A stretch of 64,000 nucleotides of DNA, from the NCBI RefSeq assembly GCF_014200805.1, contig NZ_JACHDB010000002.1:806001-870000 (forward strand), given 5' to 3'. Under the pieces are notes generated by a model. The model had not been told where the DNA came from. It searched no databases and saw only the letters and a program-made list of their open reading frames with translations. The DNA is from Nocardiopsis composta (GTDB lineage Bacteria; Actinomycetota; Actinomycetes; Streptosporangiales; Streptosporangiaceae). The translations under genes and the position numbers were made by a program. Shown one piece after another: positions 63,574-64,000 of the stretch; positions within the stretch are counted from its first letter, which is position 1, and each line of letters opens with the position of its first letter.

Positions 63574-64000
63574 GTGGCGCTTGCGGATACCTTGACGGCG
63601 GTCGGAACAGCGGCGTTGGCCAGGAGCGGGGCGCGCCCCCTCGGCGCCCACCTGTTCCCGGTCCAGCCCGGTCCGGGCCTGGCGGCCACGGTGTTCCCGG
63701 TGCGCTGCGCCCCCGGCGACAACCTGGCGCTGCACGCCGCGGTCGCCCAGGCCGCCCCCGGAACCGCGCTGGTGGTCGATGCCGCCGCCGAGCCCGAATA
63801 CGGCTACGTCGACGAGGTCCTGGCGGTCGCCGCGCGCAACCGCGGGCTGGCCGGCATCGTCATCGACGGCTGCGTCCGCGACGTCGCCGCGATCGCCCGC
63901 GCCGGCCTGCCGGTGGTCAGCTCCGGGGTGGCGCTGCGCTCCCCGGGCCACGACGCCGGCGGCGCGGTCGGCCAGGACATCCTGATGAACTCGGCCGATT
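63574..64000 (+). CDS. RraA-like / 4-hydroxy-4-methyl-2-oxoglutarate aldolase-like protein (3' truncated by window)
   Basis: The first 142 codons of a gene cut by the window end. The start GTG 63574 has GGAGG 9 nt upstream. The translation begins MALADTLTAVGTAALARSG and contains LHAAVAQAAPGTALVVDAA, GIVIDGCVRDVAAIARAGLP and PVVSSGVALRSPG. The G-x-D/IDGCVRD segment and following Arg-Asp match the RraA family. Members either inhibit RNase E or are Mg2+-dependent aldolases for HMG-like acids; in actinobacteria the aldolase type is more likely. It lies downstream of folP2 after the hairpin. Confidence 0.85.
   Translation, partial: MALADTLTAVGTAALARSGARPLGAHLFPVQPGPGLAATVFPVRCAPGDNLALHAAVAQAAPGTALVVDAAAEPEYGYVDEVLAVAARNRGLAGIVIDGCVRDVAAIARAGLPVVSSGVALRSPGHDAGGAVGQDILMNSAD

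Overview
The window is chromosomal DNA of a high-GC (visibly about 72% G+C) actinobacterium. GTG and TTG starts are common, stop/start overlaps of the GTGA type are frequent, and the gene neighbourhoods are those of filamentous actinomycetes: pdtaR, a liv cluster, polA, rpsA, coaE and uvrB, then pyrG, xerD, parA, scpA-scpB, rluB, aroH, tyrA, cmk and der. No plasmid, prophage or CRISPR signature was seen. A member of the Streptosporangiales, perhaps Nocardiopsaceae, would fit, but that is inference.

Region 1 (1-2.5 kb) is the most unusual. A DUF1266 membrane protein is followed by a small cassette of lower G+C. It holds a free-standing LAGLIDADG homing-endonuclease-like gene whose start is preceded by a perfect LexA/SOS-box palindrome, and a separately promoted and terminated 75-nt tRNA-Leu(CAA) that lacks the long variable arm normal for bacterial leucine tRNAs. 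Region 2 (2.5-10 kb) has the ANTAR regulator pdtaR, the branched-chain amino acid ABC operon livHMGF, a convergent substrate-binding lipoprotein and a hotdog thioesterase. Region 3 (10-23.6 kb) is information processing and housekeeping: polA, an ArfB-like rescue factor, rpsA, a GNAT, coaE, an NhaA-DsbA fusion, uvrB, another GNAT and HMG-CoA lyase. Region 4 (24-38 kb) is a co-directional core block from pyrG to der and a DUF523 gene. It is interrupted at 33.1-33.7 kb by a deletion scar joining the C-terminal remnants of a divergent oxidoreductase/TetR pair.

Region 5 (38-46 kb) is accessory. Two DUF574 methyltransferase paralogues flank a MarR gene with palindromic operators, a decayed MFS gene, an alpha/beta hydrolase, and a formamidase module (FmdA, FmdB, an AmiC-like amide sensor and a second MarR) with a shared operator motif. 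Region 6 (46-56.5 kb) has a receptor Ser/Thr kinase with duplicated sensor repeats, mobA, a small Cys/His protein, dodecin, the TldD/TldE protease pair, a membrane-anchored M15-like protein and a His-loop membrane protein. Region 7 (57-64 kb) has a flavin reductase, an OmpA-domain protein with a lipoprotein, an LCP-family cell-wall ligase, a double-HTH Lrp regulator overlapping folP2, and a truncated RraA-like gene at the window edge.

Several long stretches (50.5-51.6, 54.5-54.9 and 56.5-57.5 kb) hold no convincing gene. Hairpins, often directly abutting stop codons, serve as likely intrinsic terminators throughout.
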